Assembly (NCBI RefSeq): GCF_019636075.1
Contig: NZ_JAHBYG010000004.1
Span: 62,001-126,000 of the forward strand
Origin: Ferrovibrio sp.
Lineage (GTDB): Bacteria > Pseudomonadota > Alphaproteobacteria > Ferrovibrionales > Ferrovibrionaceae
Direction: 5' to 3'
DNA length: 64,000 bases
This document shows, piece by piece, positions 8,390 to 17,647 of the stretch (position 1 is the first letter of the stretch; the number at the start of each line of letters is the position of its first letter). Position numbers and translations under genes: made by a program. The notes beneath the pieces are model-generated. The model ran no database searches, was not told where the DNA came from, and saw only the letters and a program-made list of their open reading frames with translations.

Positions 8390-9469
8390 TCACTGGCGGT
8401 TGCCGCGGCTTTCGCGCCACAGCCCCAGCTTCTTCTGCACCGCGCGGTCCGAATAGCTGAACAACACCGCATCGCCATTGGGCGCATGATGGCTGTGCTT
8501 CACCCAGCTCGGCACCACGAACACATCGCGCTTGCGCCAATCGTAGCGCTGGCCGCCGATCATGCTGTAACCCTCGCCCTCCACGATGCTGAACACCGTG
8601 GCATCGGTGGATTGATAGCTGTCGCCATCGAAGCCCTTGGGTAGCAATTGCATGAAGGTGGCAATCGTCGGCATGGCGTAATCGCCGGTGACGGGATTGA
8701 CGTATTGCACCTTCAGGCCATGGATCGGATCCCATTCCTGGCTGCGGCGCATGGTTTCCAGCGCCTCGCGGGTGCGGCGATAGGGATAGTTGAAAACCGG
8801 CGAGCTGAGCCGCGGCGATTCATAATCCAGCGGCAGCAGGCCATTGCCATAGCGCGCCAGAGCATCGCCGGCCGGCCGGGTCTGCGGATGCATCTCTTCC
8901 GGATAGCGTTCCAGGAAAGAGCAATCCAGCGCCTGGATCAGCGGAATGTCGAGGCCATCCATCCACACCATGGGCTTGTCGCTGTCGTTGCCATGGTCGT
9001 GCCAGGTCCAGGAGGGTGTGATCACGAAATCGCCTTCCTCCATGATGGTCTTTTCGCCATCCACCGCCGTGTAGGCGCCCGAGCCTTCCACCACGAAGCG
9101 CAGGGCGGATTGCGCATGGCGGTGCGAGGGCGCCACTTCGCCGGGCAGGATCAGCTGCAGCCCGGCATAGAGCGAGGTGGTGATGCGCGACTGGCCGGGC
9201 ATGCCGGGATTTTCCAGGATCAGCACCCGGCGCTCGGCCTCGCGCGCGGTGATCAACGCGCCGGCTTCCATGATATAGGGCCGCACATCGTCGTAATGCC
9301 ACAAAGCCGGCTGGCAGGCGCTTTTGGGTTCCTTGATCACCAGCGCGCTCAGCACTTCCCAGAGCGGCGCCAGCTTGCTGCCGCCGATCCGCTGGTAATA
9401 GGCCTGGCGCGCCTGCTGCACGCTGGGTTCAACAACGCGGCCAGAATCTGCGACGAGAGGGCTGTTCAT
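8390..9469 (-). CDS. gtdA: Gentisate 1,2-dioxygenase
   Basis: A 359-aa bicupin that opens the gentisate ring to maleylpyruvate using Fe(II) and O2. The N-terminal cupin carries the metal ligands HRH (His116, His118) and His157 in TPSWTWHDHG. The second cupin near residues 260-345 holds VVPSWVKHSHH. Length and the phrase SALRFVVEGSGAYTAVDG match the family. It is preceded after 33 bp by a degenerate SDR gene and followed by a hypothetical gene, giving a three-gene operon. Fumarylpyruvate hydrolase and maleylpyruvate isomerase, which complete the pathway, are not in this window. Confidence 0.93.
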   Translation of the reverse strand: MNSPLVADSGRVVEPSVQQARQAYYQRIGGSKLAPLWEVLSALVIKEPKSACQPALWHYDDVRPYIMEAGALITAREAERRVLILENPGMPGQSRITTSLYAGLQLILPGEVAPSHRHAQSALRFVVEGSGAYTAVDGEKTIMEEGDFVITPSWTWHDHGNDSDKPMVWMDGLDIPLIQALDCSFLERYPEEMHPQTRPAGDALARYGNGLLPLDYESPRLSSPVFNYPYRRTREALETMRRSQEWDPIHGLKVQYVNPVTGDYAMPTIATFMQLLPKGFDGDSYQSTDATVFSIVEGEGYSMIGGQRYDWRKRDVFVVPSWVKHSHHAPNGDAVLFSYSDRAVQKKLGLWRESRGNRQ

Positions 9470-9502
9470 CGGATGCTCCTGTAATCTCGGGGTCGGTCGT
9501 TT

Positions 9503-10312
9503 TTATCGTTGGGCGAGGTGGTTTGCTTCCACCCCCGCCTGGAAATAATACGGCGAAAACGCTTCCCGCGTCGCCTGCCGCAATGTCGCAATATCCCAGG
9601 GCCGCTCCAGCCGGGCAATGCGCCGGGTTTCGCCGCCGATCTGCACGCCGCCCTGGCCCAGCAACCATACCGCGCGGTCGTGGCAGAGAAAAACCTGCCC
9701 CGACGGGCCGTCGCTTTCGGCCGCGCAGAGCCAGGCCGCCACGATGGCGGCATCCTCCGGCGCACAGCCATCCAGCGGCAGCAGCAGGTTGGCGCGCAGG
9801 CCGCGCGGCGCCAATTCGCGCGCCAGGGCCCGCACCAGGCCCAGCAATCCGGCATTGGCGGCGGCCCGGGCGGCGCCATCCTCGGCGCCGAAAATCCCCG
9901 AGGCATGGCCGATGAACAGCAGGCAGCCATCCCGGCGCAACACCGGCGCGGCGGCGGCGGCCAGGTAATAGGCCTGAAACAGCGGATCGCGCAAAGCGGC
10001 CTCGGCGGCCCAGGGTTCGGCCGCCAGAATGCCGCCGGTATCGGGTTTTTGCTGCGGCGCATGCACCAGGGCATCCAGCCCGCCGAAAGCCGCCCGGGCC
10101 TCGGCCACCGCGCCGGCGGCGCTGTCCCAGGCGCCATAGCCCCGGCCCCAGACCGGCAGGCCCAGCGCTGCCGCCAGGGCCGCATCCCCGGCAGGATCGC
10201 CTTCCGGCCGGGCCAGCAGCACGGCCTCGCTAAAGCCTGTCAAAACCTTGGCCAGGGCTGGCATTACCGGCGCGTCTCCGGCCAGCAGATAGCTGCGCGG
10301 GGGATTTTTCAT
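9503..10312 (-). CDS. Degenerate short-chain dehydrogenase/reductase (SDR-like)
   Basis: The 269-aa protein keeps the SDR skeleton: FGGLDALVHAP at the NNAG position, GHASG with the catalytic Ser (Ser138), and AGLLGLVRALARELAPRG after the active site. The YxxxK signature is replaced by Arg149-xxx-Asn153, and the N-terminal TGxxxGxG nucleotide loop is absent (YLLAGDAP). It may therefore be catalytically dead or use a different mechanism. The start at 10312 (MKNPPRS) is chosen because further upstream the frame runs through a terminator hairpin. It is the probable first gene of the gentisate operon. Confidence 0.75.
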   Translation of the reverse strand: MKNPPRSYLLAGDAPVMPALAKVLTGFSEAVLLARPEGDPAGDAALAAALGLPVWGRGYGAWDSAAGAVAEARAAFGGLDALVHAPQQKPDTGGILAAEPWAAEAALRDPLFQAYYLAAAAAPVLRRDGCLLFIGHASGIFGAEDGAARAAANAGLLGLVRALARELAPRGLRANLLLPLDGCAPEDAAIVAAWLCAAESDGPSGQVFLCHDRAVWLLGQGGVQIGGETRRIARLERPWDIATLRQATREAFSPYYFQAGVEANHLAQR

Positions 10313-10347
10313 GGGCCCCGATTTAGGCCTTAAGCCGTTATGCGGCA

Positions 10348-10400
10348 AGAAAAAAAGCGCCCGGTGGTCCAAAATCGGGGGGATGGACCAACCGGGCGCT
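10348..10400 (-). terminator. Rho-independent terminator downstream of hslVU
   Basis: The minus-strand stem pairs 10385-10400 with 10356-10370 (15 bp, one bulged A). It is followed at once by a run of seven T and CTT. It lies about 200 bp after hslU and 36 bp before the SDR start, separating the two operons. Confidence 0.9.
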
Positions 10401-10489
10401 GGCTTCGCGCGTCGGGGGAAGACGCGGTAAGCTGGCATGATGCGAATGGGGGGATGCACCATGCCGAAGGCGGAGAGGAACTCCACCAT
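10348..10489 (-). ncRNA. Candidate sRNA with C-rich hairpin loops, downstream of hslU
   Basis: On the minus strand four hairpins follow one another. H0 (10469-10487) has loop UUCCU. H1 (10434-10465) has 10 bp and loop AUCCCCCCAUUC. H2 (10408-10426) has 6 bp and loop UUCCCCC. H3 (10356-10400) has 15 bp, loop AUCCCCCCGAUUUU, and is followed by UUUUUUUC. A possible promoter TTGGCA-17 bp-CATATG (10519-10524 and 10496-10501) would start the RNA near 10489, giving about 140 nt. Alternatively it is processed from the hslU 3' UTR. C-rich loops suggest binding to Shine-Dalgarno sequences, as in cuckoo/CcsR-type alphaproteobacterial sRNAs. Confidence 0.6.
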
Positions 10490-10596
10490 GACTCGCATAT
10501 GGGTGCGAAAAATCGCTTTGCCAAGCCGGTTTGCCGATCACGAAGTCGCTACCGGGCCTGGATCGCCCGGTTTGTGACCCCTATCACGCTCTGTAA

Positions 10597-11925
10597 TCAG
10601 AGGATGAATTTGCTCAGATCGGTGTTTTTCGCCAGGTCGCCCACCCGGGTATTCACATAGGCGGCGTCGATTTTCAGCGTCTGGCCGCCATGGTCGCTGG
10701 CGGCGAAGCTGATCTCCTCCAGCACGCGCTCCAAAATCGTGTGCAGCCGGCGGGCGCCGATATTCTCCACGCCCTCATTCACCGCCGCCGCCAGGCCGGC
10801 AATCGCATCGATGCCATCGGGGGTGAAATCCAGCCGCACATCCTCGGTGCCCAGCAGCGCCACATATTGCTTCAGCAGGCTGGTTTCCGGCTCGGTGAGG
10901 ATGCGCTTGAAGTCGTCCTTGCTCAGGCCCTTCAATTCCACGCGGATCGGCAACCGGCCCTGCAATTCCGGCAGCAGGTCGGATGGCTTGGCGATATGGA
11001 AGGCGCCAGACGCGATGAACAGCACATGGTCGGTCTTCACCGGGCCATGCTTGGTGTTCACGATGGTGCCTTCGATCAGCGGCAGCAGATCGCGCTGCAC
11101 GCCTTCGCGGCTCACATCGCCGCCGCCGCGATATTCGGTGCGGGCGCAGATCTTGTCGATCTCGTCGATGAACACGATGCCATTCTGCTCCACCTGGCTG
11201 ATGGCTTCCTTCACCAGGCTGTCCTGATCCAGCAGCTTGTCGCTTTCCTCCTGGGTGAGCGCACGCATGGCATCGGCCACGGTGGTTTTGCGCGGCTTGC
11301 GCCGCCCGCCGCCCAAAGCCTTGCCCAGCACATCCTGCAGATTCATCATGCCCATCTGGCCGCCGGGCATGCCGGGAATCTCGAATAGCGGCAGGCCGCC
11401 CCCCAGGCCGCCGCTGCCGCCATCCGACAATTCGATCTCGATCTCGCGGGCATCGAGTTCGCCCTCGCGCAGCAGCTTGCGGAATTTCTGCCGCGTATCG
11501 GCGCTGGCCTTGTCGCCCACCAGGCTATCCAGCAGGCGCTCCTCGGCGGCCAGTTCGGCGCGCGCGGTCACTTCCTTGCGCTTGCGTTCGCGCACCATGG
11601 CGATGCCGGTTTCCAGCAGGTCGCGGATGATCTGTTCCACATCGCGGCCGACATAGCCCACCTCGGTGAACTTGGTGGCTTCCACCTTGATGAAGGCGGC
11701 GCCGGCCAACCGCGCCAGGCGGCGCGAAATTTCGGTCTTGCCCACGCCGGTGGGGCCGATCATCAGGATATTCTTCGGCAGCACATCCTCGCGCAACGCC
11801 TCGGGCAATTGCTGCCGGCGCCAGCGGTTGCGCAGGGCAACGGCCACGGCGCGCTTGGCATCATGCTGGCCGATGATGAAGCGGTCGAGTTCCGACACGA
11901 TCTCGCGCGGCGAAAAATCGGCCAT
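10597..11925 (-). CDS. hslU: ATP-dependent protease ATPase subunit HslU
   Basis: The 442-aa AAA+ unfoldase of the HslVU protease. Walker A GPTGVGKT is at residues 57-64, and the Walker B region VFIDEIDKI comes later. The I-domain between them shows the usual Gly-rich variable stretch. The C-terminus DLSKFIL is the conserved tail that docks into HslV. The start overlaps the hslV stop (TAATG), giving translational coupling. The longer upstream frame is a shadow of hslV. A structured RNA and terminator lie downstream. Confidence 0.98.
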   Translation of the reverse strand: MADFSPREIVSELDRFIIGQHDAKRAVAVALRNRWRRQQLPEALREDVLPKNILMIGPTGVGKTEISRRLARLAGAAFIKVEATKFTEVGYVGRDVEQIIRDLLETGIAMVRERKRKEVTARAELAAEERLLDSLVGDKASADTRQKFRKLLREGELDAREIEIELSDGGSGGLGGGLPLFEIPGMPGGQMGMMNLQDVLGKALGGGRRKPRKTTVADAMRALTQEESDKLLDQDSLVKEAISQVEQNGIVFIDEIDKICARTEYRGGGDVSREGVQRDLLPLIEGTIVNTKHGPVKTDHVLFIASGAFHIAKPSDLLPELQGRLPIRVELKGLSKDDFKRILTEPETSLLKQYVALLGTEDVRLDFTPDGIDAIAGLAAAVNEGVENIGARRLHTILERVLEEISFAASDHGGQTLKIDAAYVNTRVGDLAKNTDLSKFIL

Positions 11926-12482
11926 TACAGTTTCTCCCCACTCAACTTTTCGAGCGTGACGTTGGTATTTGTATAGACGCAGATATCGGCGGCGATGCCC
12001 ATGGCGCGGCGCGCGATGGCTTCCGCATCCATGTCGTCGCGGTCGATCAGCGCACGCGCGGCAGCCAAAGCATAATTGCCGCCCGAGCCGATGCCGATCA
12101 GCCCGTCTTCCGGCTCCAGCACATCGCCATTGCCGGTCAGCACCAGGGAAACGCTGGCATCGGCCACCGCCATCATGGCTTCCAGGCGGCGCAAGTAACG
12201 ATCCGTGCGCCAATCCTTGGCCAGCTCCACGCAGGCCCGCGCAAGCTGCCCGGGATGGCGCTCCAGCTTGCTTTCCAGCCGCTCAAACAAAGTGAAGGCA
12301 TCGGCGGTGGCGCCGGCGAAACCCGCCAGGATGCTGCCATCGCCCAGCCGGCGCACCTTGCGCGCATTGGCCTTAATCACGGTCTGCCCCAGGCTCACCT
12401 GGCCATCGCCGGCAATCACCACCTGGCCATTCTTGCGCACCGCCAGAATGGTTGTGCCATGCCAGCTCTTGTCGTCGCTCAT
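11925..12482 (-). CDS. hslV: ATP-dependent protease subunit HslV
   Basis: The 185-aa proteasome-like peptidase subunit. The sequence [10 protein letters not shown] places the catalytic Thr at residue 10, so a nine-residue propeptide is removed; this longer N-terminus is usual in Alphaproteobacteria. [19 protein letters not shown] and [14 protein letters not shown] are family blocks. It is the first gene of hslVU; its stop overlaps the hslU start. Cytoplasmic dodecamer with HslU, degrading misfolded and regulatory proteins. Confidence 0.98.
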   Translation of the reverse strand: MSDDKSWHGTTILAVRKNGQVVIAGDGQVSLGQTVIKANARKVRRLGDGSILAGFAGATADAFTLFERLESKLERHPGQLARACVELAKDWRTDRYLRRLEAMMAVADASVSLVLTGNGDVLEPEDGLIGIGSGGNYALAAARALIDRDDMDAEAIARRAMGIAADICVYTNTNVTLEKLSGEKL

Positions 12483-12576
12483 GCTCGTTCCTCTATGCAG
12501 GAAGCCAACATGTAGGGTGGTCGCGCGCCGGCTGCAAGGTACTGGAAGGATACTGGGGTGGGATTAGGATGGCGGG

Positions 12577-12843
12577 CTATTCGTAAACGGCGCTGCGATG
12601 GCCTAGGCCAACCACATGTACCACCAGCCGGTCTGCCTCCAGAGAGCAGATGACGCGAAAATCGCCGATGCGATAACGCCATAAGCCTTTCATATCGCCC
12701 CGCAAGGGCTTGCCCAACTGTGTGGGATCGCTCTGTCGTGCAACACGCTGATCCAGATAATCGAGAATTTCACGCTGCCAGCGGCGGTCTAGCTTGGCAA
12801 TTTGCTTTTCAGCTGTGCGGCTAAACTCAATGGTCCAGGCCAA
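12577..12843 (-). CDS. RelE/ParE-family toxin
   Basis: An 88-aa toxin if translated from the TTG at 12843 (MAWTIEFSRTAEKQIAKLD). This start gives the standard RelE N-terminus and overlaps the antitoxin by 17 bp. A longer frame to 12912 would run deep into the antitoxin. The C-terminal half carries GDMKGLWRYRIGDFRVIC and the basic, Arg-rich patch of mRNA interferases. Toxins of this type cleave ribosome-bound mRNA or poison gyrase; which one applies here cannot be told. It pairs with the ribbon-helix-helix gene upstream. Confidence 0.88.
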   Translation of the reverse strand: MAWTIEFSRTAEKQIAKLDRRWQREILDYLDQRVARQSDPTQLGKPLRGDMKGLWRYRIGDFRVICSLEADRLVVHVVGLGHRSAVYE

Positions 12844-13039
12844 GTTTCTTCCGCAAAGCCTTGATGCCGATGCGCGGTTCGCGACGCGCCAAAACTGCTT
12901 TTGCCAGGGCAATATCTTCGCGGTCTTCCAGATATTGCTGGATAGCGCGTTCCACGAAATGGCTCTTCGACCGCTTTGTAGCGCGAGCTAGCGCCTCCAG
13001 GCGGCGTTCAGTTTCCGGTTTGATGCGAACGGTCAGCAT
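12827..13039 (-). CDS. Ribbon-helix-helix antitoxin (RelB/CopG-like)
   Basis: The 70-aa protein begins MLTVRIKPETERRLEALARATKR, a ribbon-helix-helix DNA-binding domain, followed by SHFVERAIQQYLED and a charged toxin-binding tail. It is first in the operon, as expected for RelB-type antitoxins, and its end overlaps the toxin start. Its ATG lies inside a 29-bp palindrome that is likely its own operator. Autoregulation with the toxin as co-repressor is the family norm. Confidence 0.88.
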   Translation of the reverse strand: MLTVRIKPETERRLEALARATKRSKSHFVERAIQQYLEDREDIALAKAVLARREPRIGIKALRKKLGLDH

Positions 13040-13065
13040 AACGACGACATTATGCCGCCGTTATG
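13037..13065. promoter_or_regulatory. Palindromic operator of the RelE-type TA operon
   Basis: Arms CATAACG (13037-13043) and CGTTATG (13059-13065) frame an inner CG-n-CAT-T-ATG-n-CG. Symmetry holds around the central T at 13051 except for two mismatched pairs. It covers the antitoxin start codon, so a bound antitoxin would block both initiation and transcription. Confidence 0.7.
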
Positions 13066-13092
13066 TCGAATCCTCAAGTCTATATTGCCTGC

Positions 13093-16000
13093 TTACGCCC
13101 GCTTGGCCTGCTGGGCATCCGAGAGCGGGTGCTGCAATCGTGCGATCATTTCCTTCGGGCAGACCTGCCAGATCTTGGTGCGGGTGTTTTCCCAGTCGCT
13201 GAACAATTCCGCTGCATAGGCGGATTGGGTTTCGCGCACATGCTCCTCGATCATGCCGCGCAGCACGCCGTCCCAATAGGATGACGCGATGCGCTGATAC
13301 ACCACGCTCTCGTCGTTGATCGAGATCGGCAGGGTGTTGTCGGGGTCATACACGAAGGCCATGCCGCCGGTCATGCCGGCGGCGAAATTGTCGCCCACGG
13401 CACCCAGGATGGCCACGCGGCCGCCGGTCATGTATTCGCAACCGTTGGAGCCGCAGCCTTCCACCACCGCCAGCGCGCCGGAATTGCGCACGCAGAAGCG
13501 TTCGCCGGCCTGGCCGGCGGCAAACAGTTTGCCTGCCGTGGCGCCATACAACACGGTGTTGCCGATGATGGTGTTGGCCTGGGTCTGGCCGACCAGCGGC
13601 GAAGACGGCGCCGGCCGCACCACCACCATGCCGCCCGAAAGCCCCTTGCCCACGTAATCATTGGCATCGCCGAACACTTCCAGCTTCAGGCCCTGCACGG
13701 CGAAGGCGCCGAGCGACTGACCGGCCGAACCGGTGAGGCGCACGGTGATATGGCCGGGCTTGAGGCCGGTCATGCCGAATTTGCGCGTGATATGCGACGA
13801 CAGCCGGGTGCCGATGGCACGATGGGTGTTCTGGATATTGTAGGCGAGCTGCATCTTCTCGCCATGGCCAAACACCGGCGCTGCATCCTTCACCATCTGG
13901 GCATCCAGGGTGTCGGGCACTTCGTTGCGGCCCACCTGCGTGCAATAGCGCGCATAATCGCCGGCATCGGCCTGGGCCAGAATCGGGTTCAGGTCGAGAT
14001 CGTCGAGATGCTGGCCGCCGCGGCTCACCTGGGTGAGCAGATCGGTGCGGCCGATGATCTCGTTCAAGCTGCGCACGCCGAGCGAGGCCAGCAATTCGCG
14101 CACCTCTTCGGCGATGAAGCTGAACAGGTTCACCACCTTCTCCGGCGTGCCGGTGAATTTCTGCCGCAGCGCATCGGCCTGGGTGCACACACCCACCGGG
14201 CAGGTGTTGGAATGGCATTGCCGCACCATGATGCAGCCCATGGCCACCAGGGCTGCCGTGCCCACGCCGTATTCCTCGGCGCCCAGCATGGCGGCGATCA
14301 CGATGTCGCGGCCCGATTTCAGGCCGCCATCGGTGCGCAGCTTCACGCGATGCCGCAGCTTGTTCAGCGTCAGCACCTGATTCACTTCGCTCAGGCCCAT
14401 CTCCCACGACGTGCCGGCGTATTTCACGGATGTTTGCGGCGAGGCGCCGGTGCCGCCCACATGGCCGGAAATCATCAGCACATCGGCTTTTGCTTTCGCC
14501 ACGCCGGCGGCGATGGTGCCGATGCCGGCTTCGGAAACCAGCTTCACGCAGACATAGGCTTCCGGGTTGATCTGCTTGAGGTCGTAGATCAACTGGGCCA
14601 GGTCTTCGATGGAATAGATATCGTGATGCGGCGGCGGCGAGATCAGCATCACGCCGGGCGTGGCATGGCGCAGCTTGGCGATCAGCTCGGTCACCTTGAA
14701 GCCGGGCAACTGCCCGCCCTCGCCGGGCTTGGCGCCCTGGGCCACCTTGATTTCCAGCTCGCGGCAATTGGTCAGGTATTCGGCGGTGACGCCGAAGCGG
14801 CCCGAAGCAATCTGCTTGATCGCCGAATTGGCATTGTCGCCATTCGGGCGCGGCTTGAAATTCTCCGGTGCCTCGCCGCCTTCGCCGGAATCCGACTTGG
14901 CGCCGATGCGGTTCATGGCGATGGTCAGCGTCTCATGCGCTTCCGGCGACAGCGCGCCCAGCGACATCGCAGCCGAAACGAAACGCTTGCGGATTTCGGT
15001 GACGCTTTCCACCTGCTCGATGGGAATCTTCGGGCCGGCCGGGCGCAGTTCCAGCAGGTCGCGCGGGGCGATCGGCGGCAGGTCGCGCAGGCCAAGCGTA
15101 TATTTCTTGAACAGCGCGTAGTTTTCCGTCGCCACTGCGGTTTGCAGCATGTGGATCAGGTTGGCTTCCCAGGCATGCGCCTCGCCGCCGCGCCGGTAGC
15201 GGTAAATGCCGCCCACCGGCAAGGCGAGCACGTCGCCGCGCCAGGCCTTTTCATGCAATTCGAGAACCTTCTTCTGGATGCCGTCATACCCGATGCCGGA
15301 AATGCGCGACGGCATGCCGGGGAACAGGTCGGCCACCAGCGAACGGCTAAGGCCCAGCGCCTCGAAATTATAGCCGCCGCGATAGGACGAGATCACCGAG
15401 ATGCCCATCTTGCTCATCACCTTGAGCAGGCCGCCATCCACGGCTTCCTTGAAGCGATGAATGGCTTCCTCGGCGCTCAGCTTGCCGAGCAGGCCGCGAT
15501 TGACGCGGTCCACCAGGCTTGCTTCGGCCAGGTAGGCATTCACCGTGGTGGCGCCCACGCCGATCAGCACGGCGAAGTAATGCACGTCCAGGCATTCCGC
15601 CGAACGCACGGTGATGGAGGTGAAGGTACGTAGGCCCTGGCGCACCAGATGGCTATGCACCGCGCCCACCGCCAGGATGGTGGGGATCGCCGCGCGTTCG
15701 GCGCTCTGGCCTTCATCGGTCAGCAGCAGATGGCCGGCGCCGCCGCGCACGGCATTCTCGGCCTCGGTGCGGATGCGCTTGATGGCATCGCGCAGGCTGG
15801 CATGGTCGCCGCGCGCCTGTTCGATGGCGGGAAAGGTGATGTCGATCCGCGTGGTGGTGGCTTCGGTGTATTTCAGCACCCGGGCCAGATCGGCATTGCT
15901 CAGCACCGGGCTTTCCAGCAGCAGGATTTTCACCTGCTGGGCATCCTCGTCCAGCACGTTGTTCAGATTGCCCATGCGGGTGCGCAGGCTCATCACCCGC

Positions 16001-17631
16001 TTTTCGCGCAAGCTGTCGATGGGCGGGTTGGTCACCTGGCTGAATTGCTGGCGGAAGAAATGATGCAGGCCGCGATATTGCTCGCTCAGCACGGCAATGG
16101 GCGTATCGTCGCCCATGCTGCCCACGGCTTCCTTGGCGTCTTCCGCCATGGGCTGCAGGATCAGCTCCATATCTTCCAACGTCAGGCCGGCGCCCAGTTG
16201 CGCGCGGCGCAGCGCATCGCGGGTGAAAACCGGGCCGCTGGCCGGCGCATCCTTGATCTTGTCCAGCGTGGTGATGTTCTTCACCCACTCGCCGTAAGGC
16301 TGCTCGGCGGCCAGGCGGTCCTTGATCTCACGATCCTTGAACAGCCGGCCCTTCTTCAGATCCACGGCGATCATCTCGCCCGGCCCCACGCGGCCCTTGG
16401 CCACCACGCGGCTTTCCGGCACCGGCACCATGCCGGCTTCCGAACCGATCACCAGCAGCTTGTCGGTGGTGATGGTGTAGCGCAAAGGCCGCAGGCCGTT
16501 GCGGTCCAGGCCGGCCACGCACCAGCGGCCATCGGTGGCGCAGATCGCCGCCGGGCCGTCCCACGGTTCCATCACCGAATTGCCGTAGGAATACAGGTCG
16601 CGATGCGCCTCGGGCATGGTGGATTTGTTCGACCAGCTTTCCGGGATCAGCAGGGTCTTCACCATCGGCGCGGTGCGGCCGGCGCGTACCAGCACTTCGA
16701 ACACCGCGTCTAGTGCCGCCGAATCCGACGAGCCGGATTGCACGATGGGCTTGATGTCGTCGGAATATTCGCCGAAGGCGTCCGCCGACATCTTGATCTC
16801 GTGGCTCTTCATCCAGTTGATATTGCCGCGCACGGTGTTGATCTCGCCGTTATGGGCAAGCATGCGGAACGGCTGCGCCAGCTTCCAGGTGGGGAAGGTA
16901 TTGGTGGAATAGCGCTGGTGATAGATGGCGAACATCGAGACGAAGCGTTCGTCCTTCAGGTCGGGATAGAAATTGTCGAGCTGCTCGGCCAGGAACATGC
17001 CCTTGTAGATCACGCTGCGGCAGCTCATCGAGCAGATATAGAATTCGGTGATATGCGCGGCCAGCACGGCTTTCTCGATGCGGCGGCGGATCAGGAACAG
17101 CTCGCGCTCGAAAGCCGCGTCGTCATGGCCCAAGCGGTTCTCGATCAGCACCTGCTCGATCTCGGGCCGCGTGGCATTGGCCTTTTCGCCGATGATGGTG
17201 GCATCCACCGGCACCTGGCGCCAGCCATAGATGCCATGGCCGAAATCCAGGATCGCGGTCTCCACGATGGTGCGGCAGGTTTCCTGTGCCGCCAGGTCGG
17301 TCTTGGGCAGGAAAACCTGGCCCAGGCCCAGCTTGCCCTCGCCCGGCTCGAAGCCGGTGCGGCGCACATGCTCGCGGAAGAAATCCTGCGGGATCTGCAC
17401 ATGGATGCCGGCGCCGTCGCCGGTCTTGCCATCGGCATCCACGGCGCCGCGATGCCATACCGCCTTCAGCGCCTTGATGCCGGCCACCACCACATCGCGG
17501 CGCGGCTGGCCATCCAGCGAACAGACCAGGCCGACGCCGCAGGCATCGCGCTCGTCGGTGGGATCGTACATGCCCTCGGCCGCCAGCTTGGCGGCTTCGG
17601 CTTGATAGCGGGAGACGTATTGATCGGTCAT
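13093..17631 (-). CDS. gltB: Glutamate synthase (NADPH) large subunit
   Basis: The 1512-aa alpha subunit converts glutamine and 2-oxoglutarate to glutamate. A short propeptide precedes Cys31 (DERDACGVGL), the glutaminase nucleophile. The type-II amidotransferase domain fills about the first 430 residues, followed by the central domain and the FMN-binding synthase domain. The 3Fe-4S cysteines are in CIMVRQCHSNTCPVGVC. The C-terminal GXGXG beta-helix has GSNGCEYMTGGRVAILG. It follows gltD by 16 bp on the minus strand. With amtB nearby it is the ammonium-assimilation core of the window. Confidence 0.98.
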   Translation of the reverse strand: MTDQYVSRYQAEAAKLAAEGMYDPTDERDACGVGLVCSLDGQPRRDVVVAGIKALKAVWHRGAVDADGKTGDGAGIHVQIPQDFFREHVRRTGFEPGEGKLGLGQVFLPKTDLAAQETCRTIVETAILDFGHGIYGWRQVPVDATIIGEKANATRPEIEQVLIENRLGHDDAAFERELFLIRRRIEKAVLAAHITEFYICSMSCRSVIYKGMFLAEQLDNFYPDLKDERFVSMFAIYHQRYSTNTFPTWKLAQPFRMLAHNGEINTVRGNINWMKSHEIKMSADAFGEYSDDIKPIVQSGSSDSAALDAVFEVLVRAGRTAPMVKTLLIPESWSNKSTMPEAHRDLYSYGNSVMEPWDGPAAICATDGRWCVAGLDRNGLRPLRYTITTDKLLVIGSEAGMVPVPESRVVAKGRVGPGEMIAVDLKKGRLFKDREIKDRLAAEQPYGEWVKNITTLDKIKDAPASGPVFTRDALRRAQLGAGLTLEDMELILQPMAEDAKEAVGSMGDDTPIAVLSEQYRGLHHFFRQQFSQVTNPPIDSLREKRVMSLRTRMGNLNNVLDEDAQQVKILLLESPVLSNADLARVLKYTEATTTRIDITFPAIEQARGDHASLRDAIKRIRTEAENAVRGGAGHLLLTDEGQSAERAAIPTILAVGAVHSHLVRQGLRTFTSITVRSAECLDVHYFAVLIGVGATTVNAYLAEASLVDRVNRGLLGKLSAEEAIHRFKEAVDGGLLKVMSKMGISVISSYRGGYNFEALGLSRSLVADLFPGMPSRISGIGYDGIQKKVLELHEKAWRGDVLALPVGGIYRYRRGGEAHAWEANLIHMLQTAVATENYALFKKYTLGLRDLPPIAPRDLLELRPAGPKIPIEQVESVTEIRKRFVSAAMSLGALSPEAHETLTIAMNRIGAKSDSGEGGEAPENFKPRPNGDNANSAIKQIASGRFGVTAEYLTNCRELEIKVAQGAKPGEGGQLPGFKVTELIAKLRHATPGVMLISPPPHHDIYSIEDLAQLIYDLKQINPEAYVCVKLVSEAGIGTIAAGVAKAKADVLMISGHVGGTGASPQTSVKYAGTSWEMGLSEVNQVLTLNKLRHRVKLRTDGGLKSGRDIVIAAMLGAEEYGVGTAALVAMGCIMVRQCHSNTCPVGVCTQADALRQKFTGTPEKVVNLFSFIAEEVRELLASLGVRSLNEIIGRTDLLTQVSRGGQHLDDLDLNPILAQADAGDYARYCTQVGRNEVPDTLDAQMVKDAAPVFGHGEKMQLAYNIQNTHRAIGTRLSSHITRKFGMTGLKPGHITVRLTGSAGQSLGAFAVQGLKLEVFGDANDYVGKGLSGGMVVVRPAPSSPLVGQTQANTIIGNTVLYGATAGKLFAAGQAGERFCVRNSGALAVVEGCGSNGCEYMTGGRVAILGAVGDNFAAGMTGGMAFVYDPDNTLPISINDESVVYQRIASSYWDGVLRGMIEEHVRETQSAYAAELFSDWENTRTKIWQVCPKEMIARLQHPLSDAQQAKRA

Positions 17632-17647
17632 GGCTGGCTCCCTTCAC

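Noticed and set aside
10312-10498. N-terminal extension of the SDR protein
   Set aside because: Would run through a strong terminator and the candidate sRNA hairpins.
13750-15633. 627-codon frame antisense to gltB
   Set aside because: Mirror of gltB codons; composition typical of antisense shadow.
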